Assembly: GCA_045589455.1 (NCBI GenBank) | Contig: JAZNPC010000035.1 | Span: 1-64,000, forward strand | DNA: 64,000 nt | From: RGIG990 sp045589455 | GTDB taxonomy: Bacteria > Verrucomicrobiota > Kiritimatiellia > RFP12 > UBA3636 | Direction: 5' to 3' | In this document: piece after piece, positions 24,726 through 34,189 of the stretch | Numbering within the stretch: the first letter of the stretch is position 1 | Layout of the letters: each line of letters begins with the position of its first letter | Position numbers and translations under genes: made by a program | Notes under the pieces: generated by a model | The model's input: only the letters and a program-made list of their open reading frames with translations | The model's database searches: none | Told to the model about the DNA's origin: nothing

Positions 24726-27700
24726 ATAAGTAATAAACATATACCAGCACTGAGTAATAAACATATACCAGCACTAGCCGCCCTTACGCTAGCCATTGGA
24801 CTTGTTGGTTGCTCATCAACAAAGGTTACTGTTGGTGGCAGCGAAATTAAGGTTCATGAGGATTATGCTATAAAAGTATCAAGCTCTTACTCCGAACAAT
24901 CTATCACACAGATGTTCTCTTCTGTGACAATTAGGAGTAGCACAACACTCTTAACAAAGAAAGATATTGAAATTCTCATTATTACAATTGAGAACATCAA
25001 GACAGAAATTCCTGGTATCAGCGATTCTGATGCACAAAAGATTTTGGAAGCTCAGCAGGAATACATGAGAACTGTGATTTATCCAAAAATCGTAGAATCT
25101 CAGAAGAAGATTATCGAAGGAACAATTAACAACAACTTGACAACAAAGAAGCACAGTGCTTTGCGTGATTGGTGCTGGAATACAGCAGCAAATTACAAGG
25201 CAATTCCTGAGCTTTATGAGCCTATCAAGGAATTTGTTGATTTCCAAATTAATACACGAATCAACCCAGCTAACTGGGAAAAGGTTGAAGCAGGAATTGG
25301 CGAAGAGTTCGATGCTTTGATCGCAGAAAAGAAATATGCCGAGGCTATTGCTTACGTTCAGAATTATGTAAAAGAAAACATTGTCGGTGGATATTCTAGC
25401 GTTCTAGACAAAAATCTAGATGACATTACTGCTGAATTGATTGCTTTAGGCGTAAATTCAGAAGAAATCAACGCTATTGCAGAGCAGACAAAGATTCTTA
25501 TCTATAATTCTGCAAATCTTGTAGATTTAACAGATAGCGTAACAGTTGAAGAGAGCACAACAGTTGTTGAAGGCGACCCAGCTTTTTCTCCTGATTTGGC
25601 TAAATATGAAGCTCTTCTAAAGCAATATCGTGAAACTCTAAGAAAATATGGCGTTATTGAGCCTGAAATCGATAGAATCATTGCATTTTATCAGGGCAGC
25701 TCAAATGGTCTAATTCAAGAGCTATATAAGGGTGAGTCTAGCGGTGTTTCAACAACTTCTACTACAAAAGAAGCAATTGGTACACATGCGCTAAACATTC
25801 GTATTCTAACTCTTGGCGATGCATACATTCTAAAGGCAAACATTGCTCGTCTAAAGGACGCAACAACAAACGATGCTGAAATTTTGAAGATCGTTAACGA
25901 GGTTGCATCTGTTAACGATGAATACCTAAATATTCTTGAAGGCGAATTACGCATGATCGTTGCTACTATGGTAGAGCAAGGCAAATTTGCGGAAGCACGT
26001 GATTTCGCTTGGAATCTATGCGCATCTGAGAACGAGGTTGTAAATGAGCGTCTACGCCCTATCGCATCAGAGCTACTTCTAACACAAGTTAACCCAGCAC
26101 ATTGGGCAATTATTGAGGCAGATGTTAAGAAGAACATTGATGAGCTACTAGCTCAAAACAAGTACTTCGAAGCAATTGACTTCATTAAGAATTATCCTCG
26201 CGTACAGACATATTCCTCAAGCCTTAACATGCATCTAGCAAACACACTTGCTATCATGAAGGAGATGGGATATTCTGAGGAAGCACTTGCTGAGGTTGAA
26301 GCTGACGTAAAGGCAAGAATCGCTCGTTCAGAAAACATCCTTTGCGAGATTGATGCTATTGAAACAACTGTAACAAGAGTAGAAATCGAGGACGGTGACA
26401 CAACAGCTCTAGAGGCTAGCCTAGCTACATTGCACGAGGCTCTTCTACGCCATGATTGCACAAGATTAAATGCAGACGCAATCATTTCTCGTCTAAGACG
26501 CGTAGCAAAAGCAGAAGCAATTGAAACAACAGACAATGCTCTACTACTTGGAACAATGGCAATCAACAATCGTCTTGACCAAGCAGCATTTGAGCTTTCT
26601 GAGCAGGTTGATGACATCCTAACAAATAACTTAATCGAGCAAGTTAAGGCTGCTGTTGAAAAGAATGATTTCGAAACAGCAAGAAACCTAATCCGCGATG
26701 TTCAGTTCTTTGGAACAAAACGCGATATTAAAATCTATGCTCTACGTGTTGGTCTACTAAATTCATACATCAATCCTCATCAGTACAATTATCTAATCGC
26801 ACAGATTGAGGCAGATGTAGCAGCATTCAAGGCTGCTGGTGATTATGCTGGCCTAAAGAAGTACATCGAAGAGTATCCTTATGTTCACGATGATTATGCA
26901 CAAATCAAGGAAAATCTAGATGCACTTGTAGTTGCTATGACAGAAACACCATGGGTTTCTGAGAATGACGTAGGAGTTAAGACTGAGGTTTCTACTGCTC
27001 TAGTTAACGAACTAGCTACAGTTATCCAGTTAATCCTAGAACGTCGTGAGGGTGTTTGGACAGATGAGCTTCCAAGCCTAGACGCTGTTGAAAAGGCATT
27101 GTCTGATTTGGATCAGAGCTTAATAGCTCAGTTCTACAACCCAGAAGCAATTTCTGCACTACACAATTCAACAATGTTTGACATCAAGGAAATCATCTAT
27201 GCTGGTCTAGAAAATCTAACAACTTACGAGTTGAATGAAAAGCTAAGAATCAAGTTGTCAAGCTACATCGTTCTAGAGAATGGTAAGAGCGTTGATGACA
27301 TGGTTGAGATTGCTGAAATTCAGGATGAGATTTCTTTCGAGTCTCAGATTGCAATTGCAAAGGATGCTATCAAGGAGCAGCTAACACTTAAGGATGAAGA
27401 TTCTGTTGTATGCTCTGCTCTAAAGGCAATGCCTAAGGATGTAAACAACCTTCTTGGTGAATATGCTCGCGTAATGCGCATACTTGAACAGGGACAGGAA
27501 ATTACAGCTGATGAAGCAACTTCTCTTGTTCTAGGTGCTGCATACCTAAATCAGAGCGAAGTTATTGATTTCGCTGTTAAACTAGGTGCTGATGTAAATG
27601 GCGTTACAGACCGCGATCCAAGACAGCGCACAGCAATGCTTCTTGCTATTGAAGCTGGCAATGCTGGAATCATCAACACACTTGTACAGGCTGGTGCAAG

Positions 27701-28274
27701 CCTAAAATCAGCTGATGCTGCTGGCAACACAACACTACACTATGCTATCCAGGCTGGAAATCTATCTGTTATCAAGGTAGTTCTAAAGGATGCAGAGGTT
27801 AATGCTGTTAACAATGCTGGCGAGTCTGCTCTATTTGTTGCTGTACGTAACAACAATGGCAAACAGGTAGAGGTTCTAGCTGCTGCTGAAGGCATCAACC
27901 TAAATCTAGCAAATGCAGAAGGTGCAACAGCAATTGATGTTGCTTGCGCAGAGGGTTGCCTAGAGGCTCTTGACGCTCTTGCTCAGGCTGGCGTTGAGTA
28001 TAGCGAAGCACAGCTAGCTATTGCTGCAGCAAATGACCAGCTAGGCATCGCTCAGTGGTTAGTTGCTAAGGGTGTTGACGTTAATGGTGCAAATGTAATG
28101 GCTTCAGCAATCTTTGGAAGCGCAACTGAAGAATATCTAATTCTTGAGGGTGGCATTCCTGAGGCTCCAGCAGTTGAGCCTGCTGTTGAAGCTCCAGCTG
28201 CTGCAGAAGCAGCTCCAGCAAACGCATCAGAAAAGATCGTTGGCACAATTGATCTAACAATCTCTGCTGAATAA
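24726..28274 (+). CDS. Giant lipoprotein with three helical modules and C-terminal ankyrin repeats; apparent AUA start
   Basis: The frame is open from 24711, and codons before the first ATG (24912) encode a lipoprotein signal: ALAALTLAIGLVGC with the lipobox Cys at 24810. No ATG, GTG or TTG precedes that Cys. The best start is ATA 24726, six bases after AAAGGA; CTG 24750 is the alternative. This gives 1182 residues. Eight codons (SNKHIPAL) are duplicated as a 24-bp tandem in the signal. Three related modules of about 250 residues each carry an NPANW / NPAHW / NPHQY core followed by a helix ending in YVQNYV, FIKNYP or YIEEYP. About four ankyrin repeats (residues ~960-1120: TAMLLAIEAGNAGIINTLV, TTLHYAIQAGNLSVIKVVL) precede an Ala/Pro-rich tail. 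Likely outer-membrane anchored, function unknown. Confidence 0.75.
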   Translation: MSNKHIPALSNKHIPALAALTLAIGLVGCSSTKVTVGGSEIKVHEDYAIKVSSSYSEQSITQMFSSVTIRSSTTLLTKKDIEILIITIENIKTEIPGISDSDAQKILEAQQEYMRTVIYPKIVESQKKIIEGTINNNLTTKKHSALRDWCWNTAANYKAIPELYEPIKEFVDFQINTRINPANWEKVEAGIGEEFDALIAEKKYAEAIAYVQNYVKENIVGGYSSVLDKNLDDITAELIALGVNSEEINAIAEQTKILIYNSANLVDLTDSVTVEESTTVVEGDPAFSPDLAKYEALLKQYRETLRKYGVIEPEIDRIIAFYQGSSNGLIQELYKGESSGVSTTSTTKEAIGTHALNIRILTLGDAYILKANIARLKDATTNDAEILKIVNEVASVNDEYLNILEGELRMIVATMVEQGKFAEARDFAWNLCASENEVVNERLRPIASELLLTQVNPAHWAIIEADVKKNIDELLAQNKYFEAIDFIKNYPRVQTYSSSLNMHLANTLAIMKEMGYSEEALAEVEADVKARIARSENILCEIDAIETTVTRVEIEDGDTTALEASLATLHEALLRHDCTRLNADAIISRLRRVAKAEAIETTDNALLLGTMAINNRLDQAAFELSEQVDDILTNNLIEQVKAAVEKNDFETARNLIRDVQFFGTKRDIKIYALRVGLLNSYINPHQYNYLIAQIEADVAAFKAAGDYAGLKKYIEEYPYVHDDYAQIKENLDALVVAMTETPWVSENDVGVKTEVSTALVNELATVIQLILERREGVWTDELPSLDAVEKALSDLDQSLIAQFYNPEAISALHNSTMFDIKEIIYAGLENLTTYELNEKLRIKLSSYIVLENGKSVDDMVEIAEIQDEISFESQIAIAKDAIKEQLTLKDEDSVVCSALKAMPKDVNNLLGEYARVMRILEQGQEITADEATSLVLGAAYLNQSEVIDFAVKLGADVNGVTDRDPRQRTAMLLAIEAGNAGIINTLVQAGASLKSADAAGNTTLHYAIQAGNLSVIKVVLKDAEVNAVNNAGESALFVAVRNNNGKQVEVLAAAEGINLNLANAEGATAIDVACAEGCLEALDALAQAGVEYSEAQLAIAAANDQLGIAQWLVAKGVDVNGANVMASAIFGSATEEYLILEGGIPEAPAVEPAVEAPAAAEAAPANASEKIVGTIDLTISAE

Positions 28275-28308
28275 TAATTATTCAAAAGAATAATGATTGA
28301 TTAAAATA

Positions 28309-28346
28309 AACGCCTCTGTGGTATGAATCCACAGGGGCGTTTTTTA
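28309..28346 (+). terminator. Strong intrinsic terminator after the lipoprotein
   Basis: AACGCCTCTGTGG and CCACAGGGGCGTT form a 13-bp stem (one G-T pair) followed by TTTTTT. It lies 34 bases after the stop. The convergent heptose-phosphatase gene ends at 28416, so the hairpin may serve both sides. Confidence 0.9.
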
Positions 28347-28415
28347 TTGGATTAAAATGGATATAAGTAAAATTCCTAGCGATACAAGCGTTAGCTACTA
28401 TGCACTAAAATGTTT

Positions 28416-28955
28416 CTAGAGTTGACTTATTGCATAATTGACCGCATCAAGGATAGATGGACAAATTGGAATTTGATTCTTCTCAGCATATTCCTTTGCA
28501 CTCTCTCTAGGTGCTCCAGTTGCTCCGCGGTAAACAAGTATTGATCCAACACGTGCATTTACACCACACTCTATATCAGAGCGCTTATCTCCAACTATCC
28601 AACATTTCGCAGCATCTAGCTTATCCTCTTCTATACGTTCTAGAATATAATCAGGTGATGGCTTACGATATTTTGATGGCTCATCAGGAGTTTCTGGAGC
28701 GATACAAATTCCTGCAAAGCCAGGAATCTCTAATAATTCAACCAATCTTGCATTACAAGCTTCGGCATCGGCAAATGTATAATACCCTCGATTTATTCCA
28801 CTCTGATTTGTAAGCAAATATAACTCAAAATGCTCCGCAGCAAGCTTAAGTGCCTCTTTTGCGCCAGGAAGTAAACGAATCTGCTCTGGACGGCTCATAT
28901 AACTCTCATCAAAGACAAGAGTGTCGTCTCTATCTAAAAACAACGCTGGTTTCAT
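28416..28955 (-). CDS. gmhB: D,D-heptose 1,7-bisphosphate phosphatase-like HAD protein
   Basis: A 179-residue HAD phosphatase of the GmhB/HisB-N type. Motif I is DRDDT (residues 8-12; the family usually has DRDGT), motif II TNQSGINRGYYT, motif III KPSPDY, motif IV GDKRSDIECGVNA. The enzyme removes the C7 phosphate from glycero-manno-heptose 1,7-bisphosphate on the way to ADP-heptose for LPS core. Adjacency to the HldE-type kinase (20-base gap) supports this role. The four-Cys zinc loop typical of E. coli GmhB is not obvious, so a zinc-free subtype or a related substrate is possible. Confidence 0.8.
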   Translation of the reverse strand: MKPALFLDRDDTLVFDESYMSRPEQIRLLPGAKEALKLAAEHFELYLLTNQSGINRGYYTFADAEACNARLVELLEIPGFAGICIAPETPDEPSKYRKPSPDYILERIEEDKLDAAKCWIVGDKRSDIECGVNARVGSILVYRGATGAPRESAKEYAEKNQIPICPSILDAVNYAISQL

Positions 28956-28975
28956 AAGATTTTATAAAAATTAAT

Positions 28976-29953
28976 TTAGTTATGAGCTGCGTAGGAAATA
29001 ATATCCTCTGGTGTTGCAGTTGCTGTACCAAGCTTACCAACAACAAATCCTGCTGCTGTATTCGCGAAGTGAATTGCATCAAGCATTGATGCACCTGTAG
29101 CTAAAGCAACGCTTAATGCCGCAATCACTGTATCACCAGCACCAGAAACATCAAACACCTCACGTGCATAGGTTGGAACCTTGCTTACAACCTCTCCATT
29201 TTCTGAAAGAAGCATACCATCTGCACCAAGAGTAATAATTAAACTCTTAGGTGAATACTTTTCATAGATTCGCTTGCATACTAATTCAGCAGGAAACTCA
29301 GTGATTTCATCCTCATTTATTCCTGCTAGCTTATATGCTTCAGAACGGTTTGGTGTCATAACAGACAACCCAGAATAGCTAATGCTTGGGCGTGGCTTTG
29401 GATCAAGGGCTATTATTGTTTCTGGACGAGCAACTGCTTGGATTGCCTTAATTGTCTCTGTCGTAATAATACCCTTTGCATAATCTGAAAGAATAATTGC
29501 ATCTGCCTCTTTAATTGCAGGAGCAAGCTTTGTGGCTATATCATGTGGTGTAACCTGGAAGCAATCAGGGGAATCCTCTGCATCAAGGCGGCAAACCTGC
29601 TGACGACGGCAAACAACACGTGTTTTTACAATTGTATTCTTGTCCTTTGAAATTGAACCAGGAACAACGACCACTCCTTGATTGGTAATTGTCTGAGTCA
29701 ATCTCTCGCCATTATCATCCTCTCCAATCCAACCAAAAAGCATTGCCTTAGAGCCAAGTGTAGCAATGTTTAAAGCAACATTCGCAGCTCCACCTGCTGT
29801 ATAGGTTTCAGATGAAACCTTAACAACTGGAACTGGTGCCTCTGGAGAAATACGAGAGGTATCGCCCCAAATATATTTATCAAGCATTACATCGCCAATC
29901 ACAAGGATTTTCACCTTTTTGACATCTTCTAGAATCTTTTGGATTGCTTGCAT
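28976..29953 (-). CDS. hldE: D-glycero-beta-D-manno-heptose-7-phosphate kinase (HldE kinase domain / RfaE1)
   Basis: A 325-residue PfkB-family kinase matching the kinase half of HldE. GDVMLDKYIWGDTSRISPEA is the classical N-terminal signature. AGGAANVALNIATLG marks the sugar site, and DVSGAGDTVIAALSVALA carries the catalytic Asp and anion hole. The cytidylyltransferase (adenylyl) domain of the bifunctional E. coli enzyme is missing, so a separate RfaE2 is needed elsewhere. It phosphorylates heptose 7-phosphate at C1, giving the substrate of the adjacent GmhB. Confidence 0.92.
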   Translation of the reverse strand: MQAIQKILEDVKKVKILVIGDVMLDKYIWGDTSRISPEAPVPVVKVSSETYTAGGAANVALNIATLGSKAMLFGWIGEDDNGERLTQTITNQGVVVVPGSISKDKNTIVKTRVVCRRQQVCRLDAEDSPDCFQVTPHDIATKLAPAIKEADAIILSDYAKGIITTETIKAIQAVARPETIIALDPKPRPSISYSGLSVMTPNRSEAYKLAGINEDEITEFPAELVCKRIYEKYSPKSLIITLGADGMLLSENGEVVSKVPTYAREVFDVSGAGDTVIAALSVALATGASMLDAIHFANTAAGFVVGKLGTATATPEDIISYAAHN

Positions 29954-30023
29954 TCTTTTAACCCTTTCTAAAACTCAAAGCTTTTCTACAGCCACTACTC
30001 TACTACAAAGTCTATTTCTTTGG

Positions 30024-30779
30024 CTATTTGAAAATTATTGTACCAAATTGTGACTCATCAATAAATGGTGTTTTTGGATTTCCAGTAAAGTATAGAGCAG
30101 AATCTCTGCGACCACCATCATCGTCATCCTGAAGAGAGATGTTAAAGCCAATCTTTTCTGGGCGAGCAGTCTGACCCATTGCTTCCCATGTGATGAGATA
30201 TTCATATTGAACAATGCCCTGCTCTGCATCTGTTGGCTGCTTAGCCTGCTTTACAGCACCAAACCAAAGCTTGCCAAAGGAATGTGGGTAGCCAGAAAAA
30301 TCTGAGGTATATGCGCCATTGGCTACAATGGAAAATTCTCCGCCAAACTTTAGGTCCTCGCCATTATTTGCGCGAGAATTTGTGCTACGATTACAATTAC
30401 CATCAACAAAAAATTCACACGCATCATCATCCCATGCTGGAGCAGAATCCTGACCTGGTTTAGCTGAGTCAGTAACAATCTTATCGTCTAGCTCATACAC
30501 TGCCACAAGAAGACCCTTTTCGTTATATCCAACGGCAAAGGCAAACAACAAATCTTTTTCATTTTCAAGTGGGCGTGTTCCTGCATCGAGCACACCGTTG
30601 TCCTTTGTGACGGTTGCCCATTGAGCAGCTGCCCAATCAGACAAATCGCCATCTACAGCAACAGCTGTTTTTTTGCAGGCGATTAATGTTGTTGAATTAT
30701 TTACTAGCAGCTCTGCACAAGAAGCAGAACACATTGCCACAAAAGCAAATGCTACCGAAAAAAATATTTTGTTTTTCAT
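30024..30779 (-). CDS. Secreted CBM9-like carbohydrate-binding protein
   Basis: A 251-residue protein with a signal peptide (about residues 1-20, ending SASCA; the final Cys could also be read as a lipobox, so lipoprotein status is open). The mature part follows the CBM9/DOMON-like plan: VAVDGDLSDWAAAQW at the start, LLFAFAVGYNEKGLLVAVYE, then DDACEFFVDGN and, late, YEYLITWEAMG. Such modules bind xylan or other glycans, here without an attached catalytic domain. The C-terminus FGTIIFK fits the secreted-protein ending noted in this window. It lies between the pyrophosphatase and heptose kinase genes. Confidence 0.7.
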   Translation of the reverse strand: MKNKIFFSVAFAFVAMCSASCAELLVNNSTTLIACKKTAVAVDGDLSDWAAAQWATVTKDNGVLDAGTRPLENEKDLLFAFAVGYNEKGLLVAVYELDDKIVTDSAKPGQDSAPAWDDDACEFFVDGNCNRSTNSRANNGEDLKFGGEFSIVANGAYTSDFSGYPHSFGKLWFGAVKQAKQPTDAEQGIVQYEYLITWEAMGQTARPEKIGFNISLQDDDDGGRRDSALYFTGNPKTPFIDESQFGTIIFK

Positions 30780-30791
30780 AAATTTATGTTC

Positions 30792-32459
30792 CTATTTTGG
30801 CATTTCTGAAATAATTGAAAGTATCAATGGGAGGAATTGCTTCTTTCGAGAAAGCACACCTGGCATCAATAATATATCATTATCCTTTTTCTTAAAATGA
30901 AGCGAGCTTAAGATTTGTTTATTACCAGCATATAACAAGATAGAATTTCCTCGAACAGCATCCGTTATGATTAGACCAAAGAAATCAAGCTTATCAGCTA
31001 CTATGCGACGCTGTAGCTCAGCAAGCAATTTTTCCTTATGCTTATATACAATTGAAAGATTAGTTTCTTCAAGCTGTGAAATGGAGAAGCTCCAACCATT
31101 TTCATTGTAGTCCTTGCGGTCGGAATTGATTGCATTGTGAGCTGACATTGTGGCAAGTGGTGAATCAATTTCGAGTAGGCGCGTCATGAGCTTTTCTGCC
31201 TTAACACCAGAAAGCTTTTCTAGCCACTTTGCTGTGGTTTTATCTAGCTCTGTTGTTGTAGGAGATTGGAACAAAAGTGTGTCGGTGACAATGCCACTAA
31301 GTAAGAGACCTGCTGTCGGATTTGCAGGAGCAATACCAGCATTTTTGTACATGTTTGCAACAATTGTGCAGGTGCTACCCACAACATCACAGGTATATCG
31401 AATTGGCTCAACCGTTGGACGAATACCAATGCGATGATGATCAACAACTTCAACGATTGGTAGCTCCTCGGCACCAGGCACAGCTTGTGAAAGCTCATTA
31501 TGATCCACAAAAATCATCTTCATTGGAGGCGGTGCAGTAAGATTTGCTTTTGCCACAATACCAACAAGCTTTCCATCGTGGTCACACACTGGGCATTGCG
31601 CAGTTGTAGCAGACATTACCTTGTACTTGATGTCGTGCACCATATCATTTGGTGATAGTACAACAGCATCTGAGCGCAGGGTTATATTGCGCACAGGTGT
31701 GCTAAATTTTACGCGACGTATCACTGTGGCAGAGTCATACTTTGTTCTAAGTATGGTTACGTTCTTTGCTTTTGCTAATTCAATAACGGCATTCTCTACT
31801 GGGCAATTGCCGGTGATGATAAGTAGCTTAATATCATTTTGTAAAACGCGCAGATGAATCTCTGGGCGGTCACCTACTATCACGACAGGCTCATGAGCGG
31901 CGGCGGCCCTCACGTGCTTATCAAAGAACTCAAGGCTCATTGCTGCAACGAACATGTCATATGTCTTTAGCTCTGAGTCAATTCCTCCACTAAGAAATTC
32001 TGCCTTTAGGGTTGTGGCTATCTTTTTAATGGAAGACACAACTGATCTTCCTGTAAGGCTACTTGCGGATTTTGAATCAATGTTGAGTAGCTCTGAAATC
32101 AAATTTACTGGGCTAAGAATTCCAAGAAAGGTTCCATCCTTCTCTATTACAGGAATTGTTGTCTTATCAAACTTGCGCAATGCAGCAACTGCATCAAGCA
32201 CAGTTTTGCTTCCGTAGATGGATGCATATTCTGTGTTCATAATATCACGCACACGAAGATACACATCGTTTCTACGACGAATTGGCTTTACCTTGAATTC
32301 ATTAAAAAGCCATGCTGCTTTGCCAGGCATAAGACCTGGGCAAATTGCTTCAACCGATTTTTCTCCCTGCATATGCTTTAACTCTGCTAAAGCATATGCT
32401 GACATAATACTATCGACATCTGGATTTTTATGGCCACTAATTATTGTTTTTGAATTCAT
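30792..32459 (-). CDS. ppaC: Manganese-dependent inorganic pyrophosphatase with CBS and DRTGG domains
   Basis: A 555-residue family II pyrophosphatase of the regulatory kind. The DHH catalytic domain is split: GHKNPDVDSIMSAYALAELK at residues 7-26, then an insertion, then VDHNELSQAVPGAEE and VVDHHRIG. The insertion contains CBS-1 (about 70-125), a DRTGG domain (about 190-300) and CBS-2 (about 245-310). In homologues the CBS pair binds AMP/ADP (inhibitory) or diadenosine polyphosphates (activating). The DHHA2 domain closes the protein. It follows the acyl-CoA synthetase by 24 bases; that enzyme releases PPi. Confidence 0.9.
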   Translation of the reverse strand: MNSKTIISGHKNPDVDSIMSAYALAELKHMQGEKSVEAICPGLMPGKAAWLFNEFKVKPIRRRNDVYLRVRDIMNTEYASIYGSKTVLDAVAALRKFDKTTIPVIEKDGTFLGILSPVNLISELLNIDSKSASSLTGRSVVSSIKKIATTLKAEFLSGGIDSELKTYDMFVAAMSLEFFDKHVRAAAAHEPVVIVGDRPEIHLRVLQNDIKLLIITGNCPVENAVIELAKAKNVTILRTKYDSATVIRRVKFSTPVRNITLRSDAVVLSPNDMVHDIKYKVMSATTAQCPVCDHDGKLVGIVAKANLTAPPPMKMIFVDHNELSQAVPGAEELPIVEVVDHHRIGIRPTVEPIRYTCDVVGSTCTIVANMYKNAGIAPANPTAGLLLSGIVTDTLLFQSPTTTELDKTTAKWLEKLSGVKAEKLMTRLLEIDSPLATMSAHNAINSDRKDYNENGWSFSISQLEETNLSIVYKHKEKLLAELQRRIVADKLDFFGLIITDAVRGNSILLYAGNKQILSSLHFKKKDNDILLMPGVLSRKKQFLPLILSIISEMPK

Positions 32460-32483
32460 GCTGTTGTATGGCTTCTCTAAAGT

Positions 32484-34145
32484 TTAAATCTTGTACAAAA
32501 ATCTCTTCACCTTAAGAGTTGTTGTCTTTTCAAATGGCTCCATACGAATGATAATGCGACGAGGATGCTTGTACGCAGAAATCTCTTTTACTGAATTAAG
32601 AACCTCTTCTCGAGCTTTACTAATAATCTCATCATCAGTGTATGAACGGCCGTTTTCTTTATGCTCTGCAAAGTAATCTAGATTTGGAACAACAATTGCA
32701 CCAACGCGTTCACCCTTCTCTCCTTCTTCGCAATAGCCAAGTACGAGAGATTCAAGAATCCATGGGCTATTTGAAATTGCGCCTTCAACCTCTTCTGGAT
32801 AAATATTCTTTCCTTCTCTATTAACAATCATACACTTTTTGCGACCTGTAATAGTGATGTAGCCATCCTTATCCATCTTGCCTAGGTCACCAGTCATAAA
32901 CCAATCACCGTCCATGCAAGCAGCGGTAGCGGCATCATTATTGAAGTAGCCCTTCATTACAATAGGTCCCTTGATTTGAATTTCACCGACACCCTCTTCA
33001 TTAGGTTCAGCAATACGAGCCTCGCAATTTGGGATTACCTTACCTACAGAGCCATAGCGAATATCATGCTCAGGAGTTAATGCACATATAGGTGATGTCT
33101 CTGTTAGACCATAGCCCTCCATAATTCCTATACCAAGCTTATTATAGCCTTTCATAACAGCAATATCTGTTGCTGCTCCACCACAAATAATCAGACGCAA
33201 GCGACCGCCAAGTCCCTCTTTTACTTTTTTACCAATCACTTTGCCGAAGCCTATATTAAGTAAAAGCTTAGCGACCTTGCTCTTTTTAAGCTTTGTCATA
33301 ATTCCGTTATACATTTTCTCGGCAAGCAGAGGAACCGCTAGAAGCATTGTTGGAGAAACCTCCTTCATATTCTCTGCGACAGTGCGTAAATTTTCAACCA
33401 TACTGATTTCACAGCGGCAGCAGAGAGGAACAAGGAAGTTTGCAGAAAATGCAAAGCCGTGATGTAGAGGAAGCACAAGCAAGAAATTATCATGCTCATA
33501 GACATGAAAATATTGAAGAGCTCCCTCAAGCTGTGTGGTAAAATTACCATGAGTTAGCATTGCACCTTTAGGGTAACCTGTTGTTCCAGACGTGTAAATA
33601 ATAGAAGCAATATCAGACTCAACAGGAATATTATTATCAAAAAATGCTCCTGCTTCATTTGCTTCATCCTGGACGCTATCCATCAAGGTAACGAAGTCAT
33701 GTGCAACAACATGACCAACCTTCTTTTCATTAGTAACTGCGTCATCTAAAACAACAAGGTGCTTTAAATCTGGAAGATCTTCTGAAATGGCACTCAACAA
33801 AGGCCAAAGCTTTCCTGAAGCAAATACAACATATGTACCAGAATCACGTAAGATATAGGAAACCTCTTTCTCTTGCAATCGTGCATCAATAGGAACTACC
33901 TCTATACCAACAGCAGCCAACCCAAGATAGGTAACAAGCCATTCTGGTCTATTTTCCATCATTACTGCCGCTCTGAAACCAGGTTTTACCTTAAGCTTAT
34001 TTGCCGCTTCTGACACAATGCGGCTACGATTATATAGCTCACCAAAGCTCCAAGAATGCCATTCACCGCGAGACTTCCAGCGTACAAATGTACGATCTTT
34101 TGCTTTTTTGTTGGCATCCATTAAATAAGTACGAATTGTTGCCAT
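32484..34145 (-). CDS. fadD: Long-chain fatty-acid--CoA ligase (AMP-forming)
   Basis: A 553-residue adenylate-forming enzyme. I take ATG 34145, preceded by AAAGGAG; the frame is open seven codons further upstream. The P-loop-like motif is IIYTSGTTGYPKGAMLTHGN, A5 EGYGLTETSP, A7 FMTGDLGKMDKDGYITITGR, and A10 KTTTLKVKRF with the catalytic lysine. The sequence is closest to the FadD15/FAA long-chain acyl-CoA synthetases. It activates fatty acids with ATP, producing PPi; the next gene is a pyrophosphatase that would pull the reaction forward. The exact chain length is unknown. Confidence 0.88.
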   Translation of the reverse strand: MATIRTYLMDANKKAKDRTFVRWKSRGEWHSWSFGELYNRSRIVSEAANKLKVKPGFRAAVMMENRPEWLVTYLGLAAVGIEVVPIDARLQEKEVSYILRDSGTYVVFASGKLWPLLSAISEDLPDLKHLVVLDDAVTNEKKVGHVVAHDFVTLMDSVQDEANEAGAFFDNNIPVESDIASIIYTSGTTGYPKGAMLTHGNFTTQLEGALQYFHVYEHDNFLLVLPLHHGFAFSANFLVPLCCRCEISMVENLRTVAENMKEVSPTMLLAVPLLAEKMYNGIMTKLKKSKVAKLLLNIGFGKVIGKKVKEGLGGRLRLIICGGAATDIAVMKGYNKLGIGIMEGYGLTETSPICALTPEHDIRYGSVGKVIPNCEARIAEPNEEGVGEIQIKGPIVMKGYFNNDAATAACMDGDWFMTGDLGKMDKDGYITITGRKKCMIVNREGKNIYPEEVEGAISNSPWILESLVLGYCEEGEKGERVGAIVVPNLDYFAEHKENGRSYTDDEIISKAREEVLNSVKEISAYKHPRRIIIRMEPFEKTTTLKVKRFLYKI

Positions 34146-34189
34146 TGTATTCTCCTTTAATTTCAAATTTGATTAATAATAAAAAAAGA

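Noticed and set aside
25715..26617. Long minus-strand frames opposite the large lipoprotein.
   Set aside because: They are mirror frames caused by its biased codon use (Ser/Ala/Arg-rich); there are no start signals.
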